From the NCBI GenBank assembly GCA_034509495.1, contig CM067505.1, positions 12,695,765-12,759,764 of the forward strand: DNA of 64,000 nucleotides, given 5' to 3'. The position numbers and the translations under genes were made by a program. Shown piece after piece: positions 1 to 10,550 of the stretch. The DNA is from Acestrorhynchus altus. Taxonomy: Eukaryota > Chordata > Actinopteri > Characiformes > Acestrorhynchidae. How positions within the stretch are numbered: position 1 is the first letter of the stretch; the number at the start of each line of letters is the position of its first letter. Below the pieces are notes generated by a model. It searched no databases. It was not told the origin of the DNA and saw only the letters and a list, made by a program, of their open reading frames with translations.

Positions 1-357
1 GGAACCAAGCTCCCCGACCACCACTTCTCATTGGCTGCCCAACTTCCAGCTATTGGACCTGGATTAGTTTCCCAATCTGCCCTGGACTAGTTGCCCACTT
101 GTCATCACCAACTATGCAGAAATTTACACAGACACTAATTAGCTGCTACTGTTACTTTTATGTCCATCATGTAGCTAATGTTACTTCAGTACACCTGAGT
201 ATTACAGCAGACATGTGGTGGTCCAGTTTCCCCTAACTACCTATGTATACATAGTTGACCAGAGGAGGATTGGTCCCCACTTGTGAGCCTAGTTCCTCCC
301 AAAGTTTCTTTCTCCAGCTCTGAGGAAGTTTTTCCTTGCCACTGCTACTCTTTGGGT
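1..357 (+). mobile_element. L2-type LINE 3' UTR fragment
   Basis: This is non-coding sequence that matches, in the opposite orientation, the 3' untranslated part of the LINE at about 60280-60650, and also 7960-8187. Shared landmarks are the blocks around 'tggactagttgcccac', 'ttacttcagtacacc', 'gaccagaggaggattggtcc' and 'aagtttttccttgccactg'. No reading frame survives. The 5' part lies outside the window or was never copied. Confidence 0.75.
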
Positions 358-543
358 TTATGTTTTTATATCTCCCTGTAATTGTTCTGTGCTATGTATT
401 TACACATATAGGCATTTAATTGGCACATAACATGAAATACTCTACCTCCCCCTTGACAACCATTTGAGCAATTAGGGATTTTTAGATCGCTTAAGATATT
501 GCAATATTAGTTTTATTTCCAATGTCACACTATCCTGAAGGTC

Positions 544-1793
544 CAGTGGGGAAACTAAGTATTTGATACACCAGCAAGAATTCTGGCTTTCACAGACCTG
601 TTGGTTTTTCTTTAAGAAGGCCCCCTACTCTGCACTCACCTGTATGTATACAGGTAACAAGTTCACCAGTTTTTAAAGACATAAAATAAAAGACACCTAT
701 CTCCACACACAATCAATCATACTCCAACCTCTCCACCATGGTCAAGACCAAAGAGCTGTTTAAGGACACCAGGGACAAAATTGTAGACCTGCACAAGGCT
801 GGGATGGGCTACAGGACAACAGGCAAGCAGCTTGAGAAGGCAACAACTGTTGTATAAGAAAATGGAAGAAACACAGGATGACTGTCAATCTTCTTCGGTC
901 TGAGGCTCCATACAAGAACTCACCTCATGGAGTAAGGAGGATTCTGAAAAAGGGCATGTATCAACTACCTTGCCAATGACCTGAATAGAGCTGGGACCAC
1001 AGTCTCAAAGATTACCATTAGTAACACATTACGCCATCATGGATTAAAATCCTGCATGGCAGGCAAGGTCCCTCTGCTCACACCAGCACATGTCCAGGCC
1101 CGTTTGAAGTTCACCATTGACCATCTGGATGATCTGGAGGAGGCATGGGAGAAAGTAACAATGAAACATTTTGGCATCAACATCAATCACCATGTTTGGA
1201 GGAAAAAGTACAACCCCAAGAACACCATCCCAACTGTGAAGCATGGGGGCAGAAACATCATGAGAATGGTTGGGGCCACGTATTGCAAGATTTTGGCCAA
1301 CAAATTCCTTCCCTCACTTAGAGCATTGAAGATGGGTTGTGGCTGGGTCTTCCAGCATGACAATGACCTGAAACACACAGCCACGTCAACTAAGGAGTGG
1401 CTCCGCAAGAAGCACTTCAAGGTCCTGGAGTAAGCCAGTCTCAGGAACTGAAGCCAAAGAAAAACTTTGGTGGTAGCTGAAACTCAATATTGCCCAGCAA
1501 CAGCCCTGAAAACTGAAAAATCTGAAGAAGATCTTTATGTAGGAGTGAGCCAAAATCCCTGCTGCAGTGTGTGTAAACTTGGTCAAGATCTACAGGAAAC
1601 ATCTGACCTCTGTAATCGCAAACAAAGATTTCTGTACAAAATTCTGTTTTTTCTATTGTAGCAAATTCTTATTTCATGCAATAAAATGCAAATTAATTAT
1701 TGTGTAATTAATTAGTGATTTTCTGGATGTTATTTTAGATTCTGTCTCTCACACTTTCTCACAATCAGCAGTGTATTAAATACATATCTTCTT
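544..1793 (+). mobile_element. Tc1-like DNA transposon, decayed
   Basis: The element starts with CAGTGGGGAAACTAAGTATTTG, and near 1768-1793 the matching inverted end contains 'gcagtgtattaaatac'. This fits a Tc1 family whose ends read 'cagtggggaaaacaagtatttgatac'. A broken transposase lies inside on the same strand. A clean TA duplication is not visible at the left edge, so the outer borders are approximate. Confidence 0.8.
738..1650 (+). pseudogene. Tc1-like transposase pseudogene
   Basis: The frame opens at 738 with MVKTKELFKDTRDKIVDLHK, the usual N-terminal helix-turn-helix start of a Tc1 transposase (cut-and-paste DDE family). It is soon broken by a stop near 855. It resumes at 1056-1433 with ARLKFTIDHLDDLEEAWEKV, KHGGRNIM and FQHDNDLKHTATSTKEWL, where the second catalytic Asp block is readable. 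The expected first catalytic block (WSDETKI) between 'EEAWEKV' and 'FGIN' is missing. The remainder to about 1650 is out of frame. The gene is non-functional. Confidence 0.85.
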
Positions 1794-1799
1794 ATTTAT

Positions 1800-3375
1800 T
1801 ACTTATTTGTTTGTGTTCCAGCCTTTCACAAAATCTAGTTCCTTTCATGACCTGATCATTTCCTGCTACCTTGTTCAACAGACAAATTCAGGCTAGATTT
1901 GTAGTACACATTTTGTGGATATTGGCACGTGAGCCCAACAGAAATCAATTGGAATGAAGTAATGCCAGACATGAGACGACTGTGAAATCAGCAGGGGGAA
2001 CAGAGAGCCACAGAAATGGCTTTTGTCTAGACACAAATAATGAGCAATAAGCAGCCAGGGTCTGGGGGCTAAAGACTATGAGTGATGAATAGGTTGTAGG
2101 AGACAGATGACATTGATTTGAGCTCATTAATTAGCAGAGTTTATGGCTCAATTTGCACACACTTGAATGAGAACAAATTTGTAGTTCATGAGCTGTACTA
2201 AGTAGAGTGGAGGAAAAAACATTTCCATGTTTCACATGAAGGTCTGATGATTCATAATGGGAAGTAATAGTTTTCCATATTTATGATGAAACATCCCCAA
2301 ACAGAACTGACTAAATACAAACAGCATTATATGGGACAAAGGTCATTGGCTTACAGTAGAGCTGTATTGACTGATCCCACTAGGGTGAAGTTAGTGATTC
2401 CAGCAAGAGCCCTTATGTAGGGCACTAAGCTTACTACAGTCATCCACATAGTCATCTAAGGGGACAGGAGTTGGTGTTTATGGGACAGTTTGCCTGGCTT
2501 TTCTGCAAATCTTTGTAATCTTACAGAGCAGCTAGAACCATAGAGTGAGCGACTGTAGAGGCCACACAATTATCAGTACAATAGATGTACTGATAGCGCT
2601 CCAACTGAGGCCTAGACTTGCACATGCTTTGACTCAAATTTTAAATGATCTATGCTGACTAATACCATATGGTAACCTGTAGCCTCTGAACCTCTGAACA
2701 AGAGGCCAAATGTACAGAATGCAAACATATAGCTTTTGCAATGTGCAAACCATAAAACCTGGAGAATTTTGTATCACCACTATGGTGGGAAAGTATGAGA
2801 TCTGTTACGGGTTCAGAGCAAGGGCGTCTGTGTGGTCTTCCCTAAGGAACAACTGACTCGACAGAGTAACTTAACCAGAATTAATGTTCCCTTTCGGAAT
2901 AAAGGGTGTTTATTGTAGCAGAAGAGGTGAGTGCTAAGGGAATGTGTGTCCAGCTAAGCCTGTAATTTAACAAAATGTTTCAGTTCCAAACAATAAATTA
3001 ACTCAAATCAAAAACCTGTGCAGTCCATGGCTGCCCAGTTTGAGTCAGTTTAATCTACAGTGGTACAGTGCTAATCTACAATGGGAGATTTTGCAGTATT
3101 GCTTGAGATTTTGCTTGATATGCTCTTAAATATGGTGGTTCAATGTTGTTTATGCAAATACAACAAAGTCAACATTTTTCAACCTCTGTTCCACTGTGTT
3201 TCTTGGCATTTAGAAATGCCAGAAAATGCCCTTTTCCAGCAGCTGGATTTTGTCAGCAAATGTTTATACAAAACATACTTTTGAGGAATCTGTAGAATTA
3301 GTAATGTCAGATGTTTATTAAAACTTTTAATTAAATTAATTTTAATTAAAATTATCTCAGATAATAATGGCAAAT
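1800..3375. other. Intergenic, no recognised feature
   Basis: AT-rich unique-looking sequence. Open frames are short and show no family motif. No RNA gene or clear repeat was recognised here. Confidence 0.5.
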
Positions 3376-3380
3376 AAATT

Positions 3381-3432
3381 AGAATCAGAATCATAATTAC
3401 TTTATTAATCCCAGAGGGAAATTACAAATGAA
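3381..3432 (-). mobile_element. LINE 3' tail fragment
   Basis: Read on the minus strand this is the fish LINE 3' end 'tccctctgggattaataaagtaatt' followed by 'atgattctgattct'. The same tail type occurs at 58186-58250. Only the last few dozen bases are present, as expected of a strongly 5'-truncated insertion. Confidence 0.65.
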
Positions 3433-3434
3433 TG

Positions 3435-6055
3435 TCAAATGCTGACTCATTCAAGACATTGGAGCAAAATGATTTCATTGGTGAAGTTCATTAACCCAGA
3501 TTCTACATATGCCTGTAAGCCTGACAAGTCTTTTGAAGCAAAAGCAAAAATATATGTTCAGTCATGAAGCTTTATGCTTCCATCATCTGATATAACCATT
3601 CAAATGTTTATTTTAATGTATATTTAATTGACATATGAAGGTATAAAATGTTTAATCTAATTATTATGATAGTTCTTCTTTTGCCTAAAAAAACAGTGAA
3701 TGTACTTCCTGTTCAAAGCTCTTTTCCAAATGGCACTGACAAAAATCAAAGCATATTGAACAATATCATTTTTATTGTTTCCAGAAGGAAATGTAAGTAT
3801 TTGTGATGCAGGGAGCTGAATACTCTCTAAGAAGGAGCAGGTGCATTTATAACTGATGTCTGGTTATCATAGTGCATTCATTGTACACAGCTGTTCACAT
3901 GATGAATACACAAGACATCAAAACTGGCAACCTTCTTCGATTGCTTTAAGGTCCGGTTCTGATGCTCATGAATTCATTGTTGACACTTTTAATGGTGGGC
4001 AGGGTTTAGCATGGGCACTCTGATTGGCCTTCCCACCAAAAGAACTCTGGTTCTTGAATTGGTTCCATTCAGGCTTAAAAGAACCTTGGTCCTTTTTAGT
4101 GAAACATCGTGCATTTAAACCAGTTTTAGTGGAACCAAGGATACATCACAGAATATGTAATCAAAACAGGGGGTTGCCCAGCATCAGTAAACGGAAGTGA
4201 GATGACATATAAGACTACATCGTGTGAGACAAATGGTATGTCATTGCTCCTTGCTCCTGTACTCCAAAACAGATAGCATGACTCTCTCTCTCTCTTTTTG
4301 CCTATCTCTCATTGTCTATACTTTCCTGTTAGGGGTCATCTCTTTTGACCTTTCAACCTTATCACTGTCTCAATCTGTAATCTGTTTCTCCTCCTGCTTT
4401 TCTTCATCTTTATCTGTCTCTCTCTTTGTATGTCAATCCTTCTCTGCCCTCCACCACCTTTCTCTGCTATATTCATATCTCTGTCTGACCCATTTCTTTT
4501 CTCATTTATCTCTTACAGTTACTCCTCCCTGACTACTGTCTGTCTTTGTTTTTCTCTTTCTGTCTCCTGCACTCCACCTTTTGGTGGCCATTCAGCTCAG
4601 TGATGTATGCACAGCTGGCTCTGACAGGACCTTCCAGAAAACATGTGTTTCTTTATGAACCCCCTGTTGACTTGGTGTCCTGCCTTGTCTTTCTTCAGTT
4701 TCATGCATTTAGATGTGGATTTTTTACAGTCATGAAGAGCCCAGGACCCAGAGTTGTGTGTTTGAAGAGTGGCTTAAATGACACTTAAGCTCACAGAAAC
4801 ATGTATAAAACAAATCACTACCTTGTATTACTTAAGCAGCCTCATTGTGCCCTACTAGTAGATGCTGAGTGGTGTGCATAAGCTGTTTGTAACCAGTAGT
4901 CATAGACAATGATTGGCATCCCTCTCCCCCACTACTCATTATGATGCTAGTCAATGTGGACGTCTGATCCATGCATGTTCAGTTGAGGAAAATGAGAAGG
5001 AAGGGGGTATATATTCTCTCTTTCTTTGCTCACAAAATGTTCAAATTTCAGAATAAAAAGTCCCAAGAATGGATAATACTGATACGTAAATAGCAAAAAT
5101 AATAAAACACATTCATATTTTATTTAGACTGTCAAATATTTAGAAAAAAATTATGAGCTGCATAATCAATCAATAATCAATTTTGAACCTGATTTCTGAG
5201 ATGTGAAAGGTTATATAGTCCATATAAGCAGAAAACCCCACAAAAAATCAAAACATGAATCAAAACAAACTTGATCAAAACATGGTCAAATTCATTCAAA
5301 CATCTAAATTCTCTTAATTTTCATTGAATAAACGTATGTCAAATTACAAAAACATCCAACAAGCTTTCTAAAGGTTAATCGACATTAAGTATACAACAGT
5401 ATTTTATAATCTCTTTCATGTAAGTAGCACATCCAAGTTACTGTGTTCCTTATAAAGTGTCTCAACTCAGTGTATGTACTGAATTTACAATCTTTACCAT
5501 TTACCATTACCATACAAATGTTTTAATCTTGAGTCAGCAACTCTGACCAAACACCTGCTCTTTCACATCCTGGGCATGGACACCTGCTTGCAACAGGTTA
5601 CAATCCGATTTAGGACACCTGTAGGACCTGTAGGACACAATCTGTAGATTGTTTATTTGTTTGTCAATAGCAGGGCTCCAAACTAATGTGTCAGCTGTAT
5701 AAACTAGATTTTTACATTGTTTGATTTAACTTGATTAATCAAGATTTCACACAGTATATGACTGATTTAATGTCTGTGTCTGCCAGTATGAAATAGCAGC
5801 ACTTTTAAGATTAACTGTGTGATAAGGGCATGGCTAACTTCGTGTCATTCATGCTGTTCATATAATTATATAATTGTGTCACAAATACTCATTGACCCCA
5901 TTAAAAAATTTACTTCAAAATGTATACTATGTGTATTTCTGTTTGTGTGCCTCATCTTTATTGTTTCCTCCACACTGGCTCATTTTAAACACCACAGCTT
6001 CACCATTAGTAAGCAAGTGAGCAAATCAGTGGTCCACCTTACAGTTACCATGTAA
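3435..6055. other. Intergenic; pyrimidine-rich block, otherwise unassigned
   Basis: Positions 4270-4560 are CT-rich on the plus strand, which produces long but low-complexity open frames. Around 4030-4135 there is a partly self-complementary AT/GC patch that may be a MITE remnant. Nothing else is recognisable. Confidence 0.45.
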
Positions 6056-6059
6056 GTCA

Positions 6060-6420
6060 AATGTATTTCTATAGCACATTTATAACAATCAGAGTTGCAC
6101 TACAGTGCTTTACAAAAAAACTATACAAAAATGTGTAAAATAATACTTAATACACCATAAATTGAAATAATTCACCATCCTCAATTCTGTGCAAAAGATA
6201 GCTGATACATTTATGAGCTTTGACTGGATATTATTAGGGAAGTACCATGTCATGTCTCAAGAGGAAGGCTGTTCCAAAGCTTTGGGGCTGCCACTGAAAG
6301 AGCTTGGTCACCCTATAGTTTACTCTTGGTTCTGGGAACCCTCAGACAAAGCTGGTCAGCAGATCTCAGGGCATGTGAATGTGAATTCAAGGAGGGCTAA
6401 AGGGCTTTAGAATAGTTGGT
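6060..6420 (-). mobile_element. L2/CR1-type LINE C-terminal and 3' fragment
   Basis: On the minus strand around 6240-6300 the bases read LSVAAPKLWNSLPL, the conserved C-terminal signature of L2/CR1 ORF2 proteins. The sequence then runs into a 3' UTR-like stretch with a short tract resembling 'tatagaaatacatttgac'. It is a short, old, 5'-truncated copy. Confidence 0.7.
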
Positions 6421-6655
6421 TAGTCTGTTTAGTACACGACCATCTTTACCACAGTGCTAGGCAGTAAGCGACAAGTTTTTGTTGAAGGGCAGGGGTCAAT
6501 TTTGCAATGCAGATGGGCAATAAGCAACAAGCTAATTGGCCTTTTTTCATTGAAGGGTGTGAGCCTGTTGGACTTTCCCAACACCGTCCCATCATCCCGG
6601 GGATAGTTTAAACAGAGATGTAGTAACTGAGGAAACCACTGACTAGAAAGAAAAA

Positions 6656-6658
<3 letters not shown>

Positions 6659-6723
<65 letters not shown>
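6659..6723. repeat. (TA)n microsatellite
   Basis: About 32 uninterrupted TA dinucleotides, followed by a short (CA)n stretch. Pure, hence probably polymorphic. Confidence 0.97.
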
Positions 6724-6730
<7 letters not shown>

Positions 6731-7204
6731 CACACATTTGTGGTGGAGTGTCTGCAGCTGGAAAATGTGATGTCTCCACTCTAATTTGGTCTCCAAGTCC
6801 AATATGTTTCCTCTCACAGGGAGGGTCATACCAGACGTTTATATAACACATTGCTGACCTGCTTCTCAACTCATAGCTCTGATTAATGGGATGTGAAAAA
6901 AAGACAAAAGCATAGAATGTAGTACTTTATAATTATCATAATATTATTGAATATAGAATGTGGCATAAAAATATTATGACCAGTACATTTTTATGTGCTG
7001 TATTGTTTTGACAAATTAATAAAACTTCTCTTTATATATGTATCATCTTCTGGCCTGATTAATGCTGAAGTTGTTGGCCAACAGGATTCTTGGTAATTAT
7101 TTACATGGTGTGGTGTAATATGCACAACATAATGTAACCTGTAATTATATATATATATATATACATCGTAGTCCATCTATGTATATTCAAATTTCCTTAA
7201 CCTC

Positions 7205-7427
7205 TTTTCGCACTTCATCAATGGTTAGGAAGGGCAGGGCTGACATGGTGGATCAGACTGTGCAGAAACCGATGAGCACGGTGAACCTACTAGGTAGGGT
7301 CTCATAGAGTGGACTGTGAATGGACATAGTATTAAAAAGTCTGTCTGATCCAGTTGTACCAGCACAACACACACCAACAATCCACAATGTCAGTGTCACT
7401 GCAGTGCTGAGAATGACCAGGTATTAA
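7205..7427. mobile_element. Fold-back DNA element fragment
   Basis: The blocks 'accagcacaacacacacc' and 'cagtgtcactgcagtgctga' recur in the fold-back element at 38563-39322. Only part of one arm and the centre remain here. It abuts an L2 fragment at about 7430. Confidence 0.6.
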
Positions 7428-7429
7428 GT

Positions 7430-8187
7430 GACTCACCACCCATATACAGGTGCTTTAAATGCTCAGAAGGCTTCAGCAGGGGGAAGAGCATTTTCTTACA
7501 AAGCCCCCCAGCTCTGGAATAACCTTCCAGATAATGTTAGGAACTCAGACACAGTCTTAATCTTGAAGTCTAGGCTGAAAACTTACTTGTTCAGTGTAGC
7601 TTTTGGTAATTAAGGTCTCTGATTAGTTACAGGCTGCAGAACCAGGGGTTCATGGACATAGGGATTTATGGTAAACTGGGACATTGGTGCTGCCATCTGA
7701 CTCCTTCACTCAATCATTCAGGTTTGTAACAGTGGCGTGGTTGGACGGCAATGTTTCAGGATGCTCCCATGTTTATGTTACCGTCTGCTTCTCTCCTTAG
7801 TTGTGCTGTTATAGTCAGATCTGCCAGAGTCACTCGCCACACTCTAGTAATGTTTACATTCCCTATTCTCTATAAATCTAAACATCAATATAATAACATC
7901 TCTGTACCTTTTCCGAGTTAACCCACCAGCCTGAGCTGATGGAATGCTAACCTTGATCTCTTCTGCCCCATCTGAGAGGGACCCCAAGCTCCCAATTGGA
8001 TTCCCACCTTGCTGCTACTGGACCTGGAATAGTTTCCCACCCTGCCCTGGACTAGTTGCCCACACGCCATCACCAACGACTTCATCTACTGTTACTATTA
8101 TGTCCACCAGCGAACTAACATTACTTCAGTATACCCAAGTATTAGAACAGACTTGTGGGGGTCCAGTGTCCCCTTACTAACTATATA
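7430..8187 (+). mobile_element. L2-type LINE, ORF2 C-terminus and 3' UTR (left part)
   Basis: The frame to 7613 reads GRAFSYKAPQLWNNLPDNVR and ends in LKSRLKTYLFSVAFGN, the C-terminal end of an L2-type ORF2. The 3' UTR follows and is homologous to 1-357 and to the minus strand of 60280-61100. At 8187 it is cut by a Tc1 transposon and resumes at 9736. Confidence 0.85.
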
Positions 8188-9735
8188 CAGTCCCCTCCAA
8201 AACACTTGGAACGGCAAGGCAAATTTCCTTGTTTTTGTTGTCCACTGAAGACCTTTGCGTTTAGGACTAATAAGATGGATATGAGACAAGAGTTCAGAAT
8301 CTCACCTTTTATTTACTGGCATTTTCTTCAAAATATGTCAAGTAAATCTGGATTTATCAGTTTGTATTACACCACACCATTTTATACATGAGCAAATGTA
8401 AAGGAACAAAGTTGAAGTGAATTACACTCAGTATTTGGTGGAAAAACCCTTGCTTTCAAGAACTGCTTCCAGCCTGTGACCCATGGACATCACCAAACTG
8501 TTGCACTCTTCCTATGTGATGCTAACCAAGGCTTTTATGGCAGCTTCTTTTAATTCTATTTATTTCGGGGGGATTCTGCCTTCAGTCTCCTCTTGAGGAG
8601 GGAAAATGCATGTTCAATCAGGTTAAGATCAGGTGACTGACTCCTGCCAATTGGTTTGGTAGCATTCCTCCTTACACTGGCAATCAAAATTTGTCTATAC
8701 ACCTCTGAATTAATTTTGCTGCTACCATCATCGGTTACATCATCAATAAATATGATTGAGCCTGTTCCAGAGGCAGCCATGCATGCCCAAGCCATGACAT
8801 TACGACCACCATGCTTTACAGAAGAGCTTGTGTGCCTTGGATCTTGAGCCATTCCCTTCTTCCTCCACACTTTGGCCTTTCCATCCCTTTGGTAGAGGTT
8901 AATTCTGGTTTCACCAGTCCATAGGACTGTGTTCCAGAATTTCTGTGGCTCATCTCTGTACTTTCTGGCAAACTCCAATCTGGCCTTCCGATCCTTGCTA
9001 CTGATGAGGAGTTTGCATCATGCTGCATGGCCTCCATAACTCTGCTCTTGGAGTCTTCTCTGAACAGTGGATTGGGATACCTTCACCCCTGCTCTATGGA
9101 GGTCGTTGGTGATCTGGCTTACTGTAGTTTTTGGGTTCTTCTTTACATCTAGGACAATTCTTCTCTCATCAGGGGGTGTTGTTTTTCTTGGTTGACCTGT
9201 TCGATGCCTGTTGCTCAGTATACCAGTGGTTTCTTTCTTTTTCAAGACATTCCAAATGGTTGTGGTTGCTAAGCCACCACATGGTTTTTCCAATGGCTCG
9301 GATTGATTTCCCCTCTTTTCTGTGTTTCAGAATGGCTTGCTTTTCTCTCATAGACAACTCTCTGGTCTTCATTGTAGTTTATCTTCTTTTACAAATATTT
9401 TAAAATATGTATAGGTTTAACCAAAGCCAAGAAGGAGAGTAGTCATGCAGACCTTTTTGGGGCTTTAACGAACAACCTTAATTGCAACACCTGGTTAACA
9501 AGAAACACCTTTCAGTCACATGTTCCAATAGTTTTGCTCACTTGAAAAATGGGTGGGTTTAAACAAAGGGTGGTATATCCTGATTGGTTTATCACATCTG
9601 ATGAAAACGACCAGGAAATAAAAGCTGAGATTCTGAATTCTTGTCTCATACTAACCTTCTTGTCTTAAATCAAAATTACTTGCACAACAAAAATGGGATT
9701 CTGCCTTGCTGTTCCAAAACTTTAGGAGGGCACTG
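8188..9735 (-). mobile_element. Tc1-like transposon copy A (inserted in an L2 LINE)
   Basis: The inverted ends are CAGTCCCCTCCAAAACACTT at the left and the complement of TTTAGGAGGGCACTG at the right, flanked by TA at 8186-8187 and 9736-9737. Length is 1548 bp, close to a full Tc1. The transposase is on the minus strand and broken. A close relative lies at 44121-45291. Confidence 0.95.
8556..9372 (-). pseudogene. Tc1-like transposase pseudogene, copy A
   Basis: Translation starts at 9372 with MKTRELSMREKQAILKHRKE. It includes the DNA-binding region (TTTIWNVLKKKETTGILSNR) in another frame, and the catalytic domain at 8978-8556. The first catalytic Asp is lost: the block reads VLWTGETRINL where copy B has VLWTDET. 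The second block (QDNDPKHTA type) is deleted between 'ATKPIGR' and 'SQSPDLNLIEH'. Only the third block with its Glu remains. With at least two frameshifts, no active enzyme can be made. Confidence 0.9.
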
Positions 9736-9782
9736 TATAAGTAGTTTGACCAGAGGAAGATTGGTCCTCCCCTTGTGAGCCT
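9736..9782 (+). mobile_element. L2-type LINE 3' UTR (right part)
   Basis: Continuation of the LINE interrupted at 8187. It reads 'agtttgaccagaggaagattggtcctcc', which joins exactly to the preceding part as in the uninterrupted copy at 240-290. Confidence 0.85.
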
Positions 9783-9949
9783 GAGATATACGTATACATA
9801 TACGATTGTTAAACTTTTACACAAATACACAAACTAAAATCAACAAATTTTATACTGAACAACACAGTCGGTGCAATAATATTAACAGTAAAGATAAAGT
9901 TCTTAATGTCTTGACGGAAAAGCAACTGCTTTCTAGTAAATATATGTCA

Positions 9950-10280
9950 TGGTTTGATGAAGAGCAGAAAGCATAAATGCAGGTAAGGATTAAAGGTAAA
10001 AAATATTAACCAAAATATGGTAACAGAATAGGAACAAAAACATGAGCAAAAAAGAGATAAGCATGCAACAACAGACAAAGGCACAATCAAACAAAGGGCT
10101 ACTTATAGACAGATACTAGATACTAGAAACACCTAGAGTAGATGATGAGAGGGCAGGGTTACAAAGGAGGCACATATGGGATCTCTAATGACAGGGTGGA
10201 GCAAGGGACGGAGACGAGAACAAAACAAAACAGAGGCATGTGCTGGAAAAGCACATGGAAAACCAAAACTGCAATTGCAG
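9950..10280 (-). mobile_element. LTR fragment, gypsy-like family
   Basis: On the minus strand it resembles the LTR at 46680-47000: a 'gtgctttttcc..ctctgttttgttttg' block, then 'ctccaccctg', a 'gccctctc' block, and a 'ctataagtagccctttg' promoter-like stretch. No coding sequence or second LTR is adjacent, so it may be a solo or truncated LTR. Confidence 0.55.
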
Positions 10281-10534
10281 CATTAATGGCCTATACAGCT
10301 GCTATCTCTCCTAGAAACTGACCAAATACCAGTGTTTAGGTCTAATCAAATCTTAAAGTCTGAATTTTCAACTACTTTTCAACTATCTATTGTTTCACTT
10401 TACAGGAAAATCTTAAGAGTTACAAACTGGTATTTAATAATCAGTAATACAGATGAGATTATTGCTAGTGAAAACACAAAACTGCAACAAAGCCATTCCG
10501 TAAGAGGATTGGGACCTTTTAATCTAATGAATAG

Positions 10535-10550
10535 CTATTGATAAAGACAA
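10535..10550. repeat. Target site duplication of the RTE LINE (left)
   Basis: CTATTGATAAAGACAA, repeated perfectly at 12898-12913 on the other side of the RTE element. A 16-bp perfect duplication is typical of target-primed reverse transcription. Confidence 0.9.

Noticed and set aside
6608..6869. Open frames with poly-Tyr-Ile stretches
   Set aside because: Translation of the (TA)n microsatellite.
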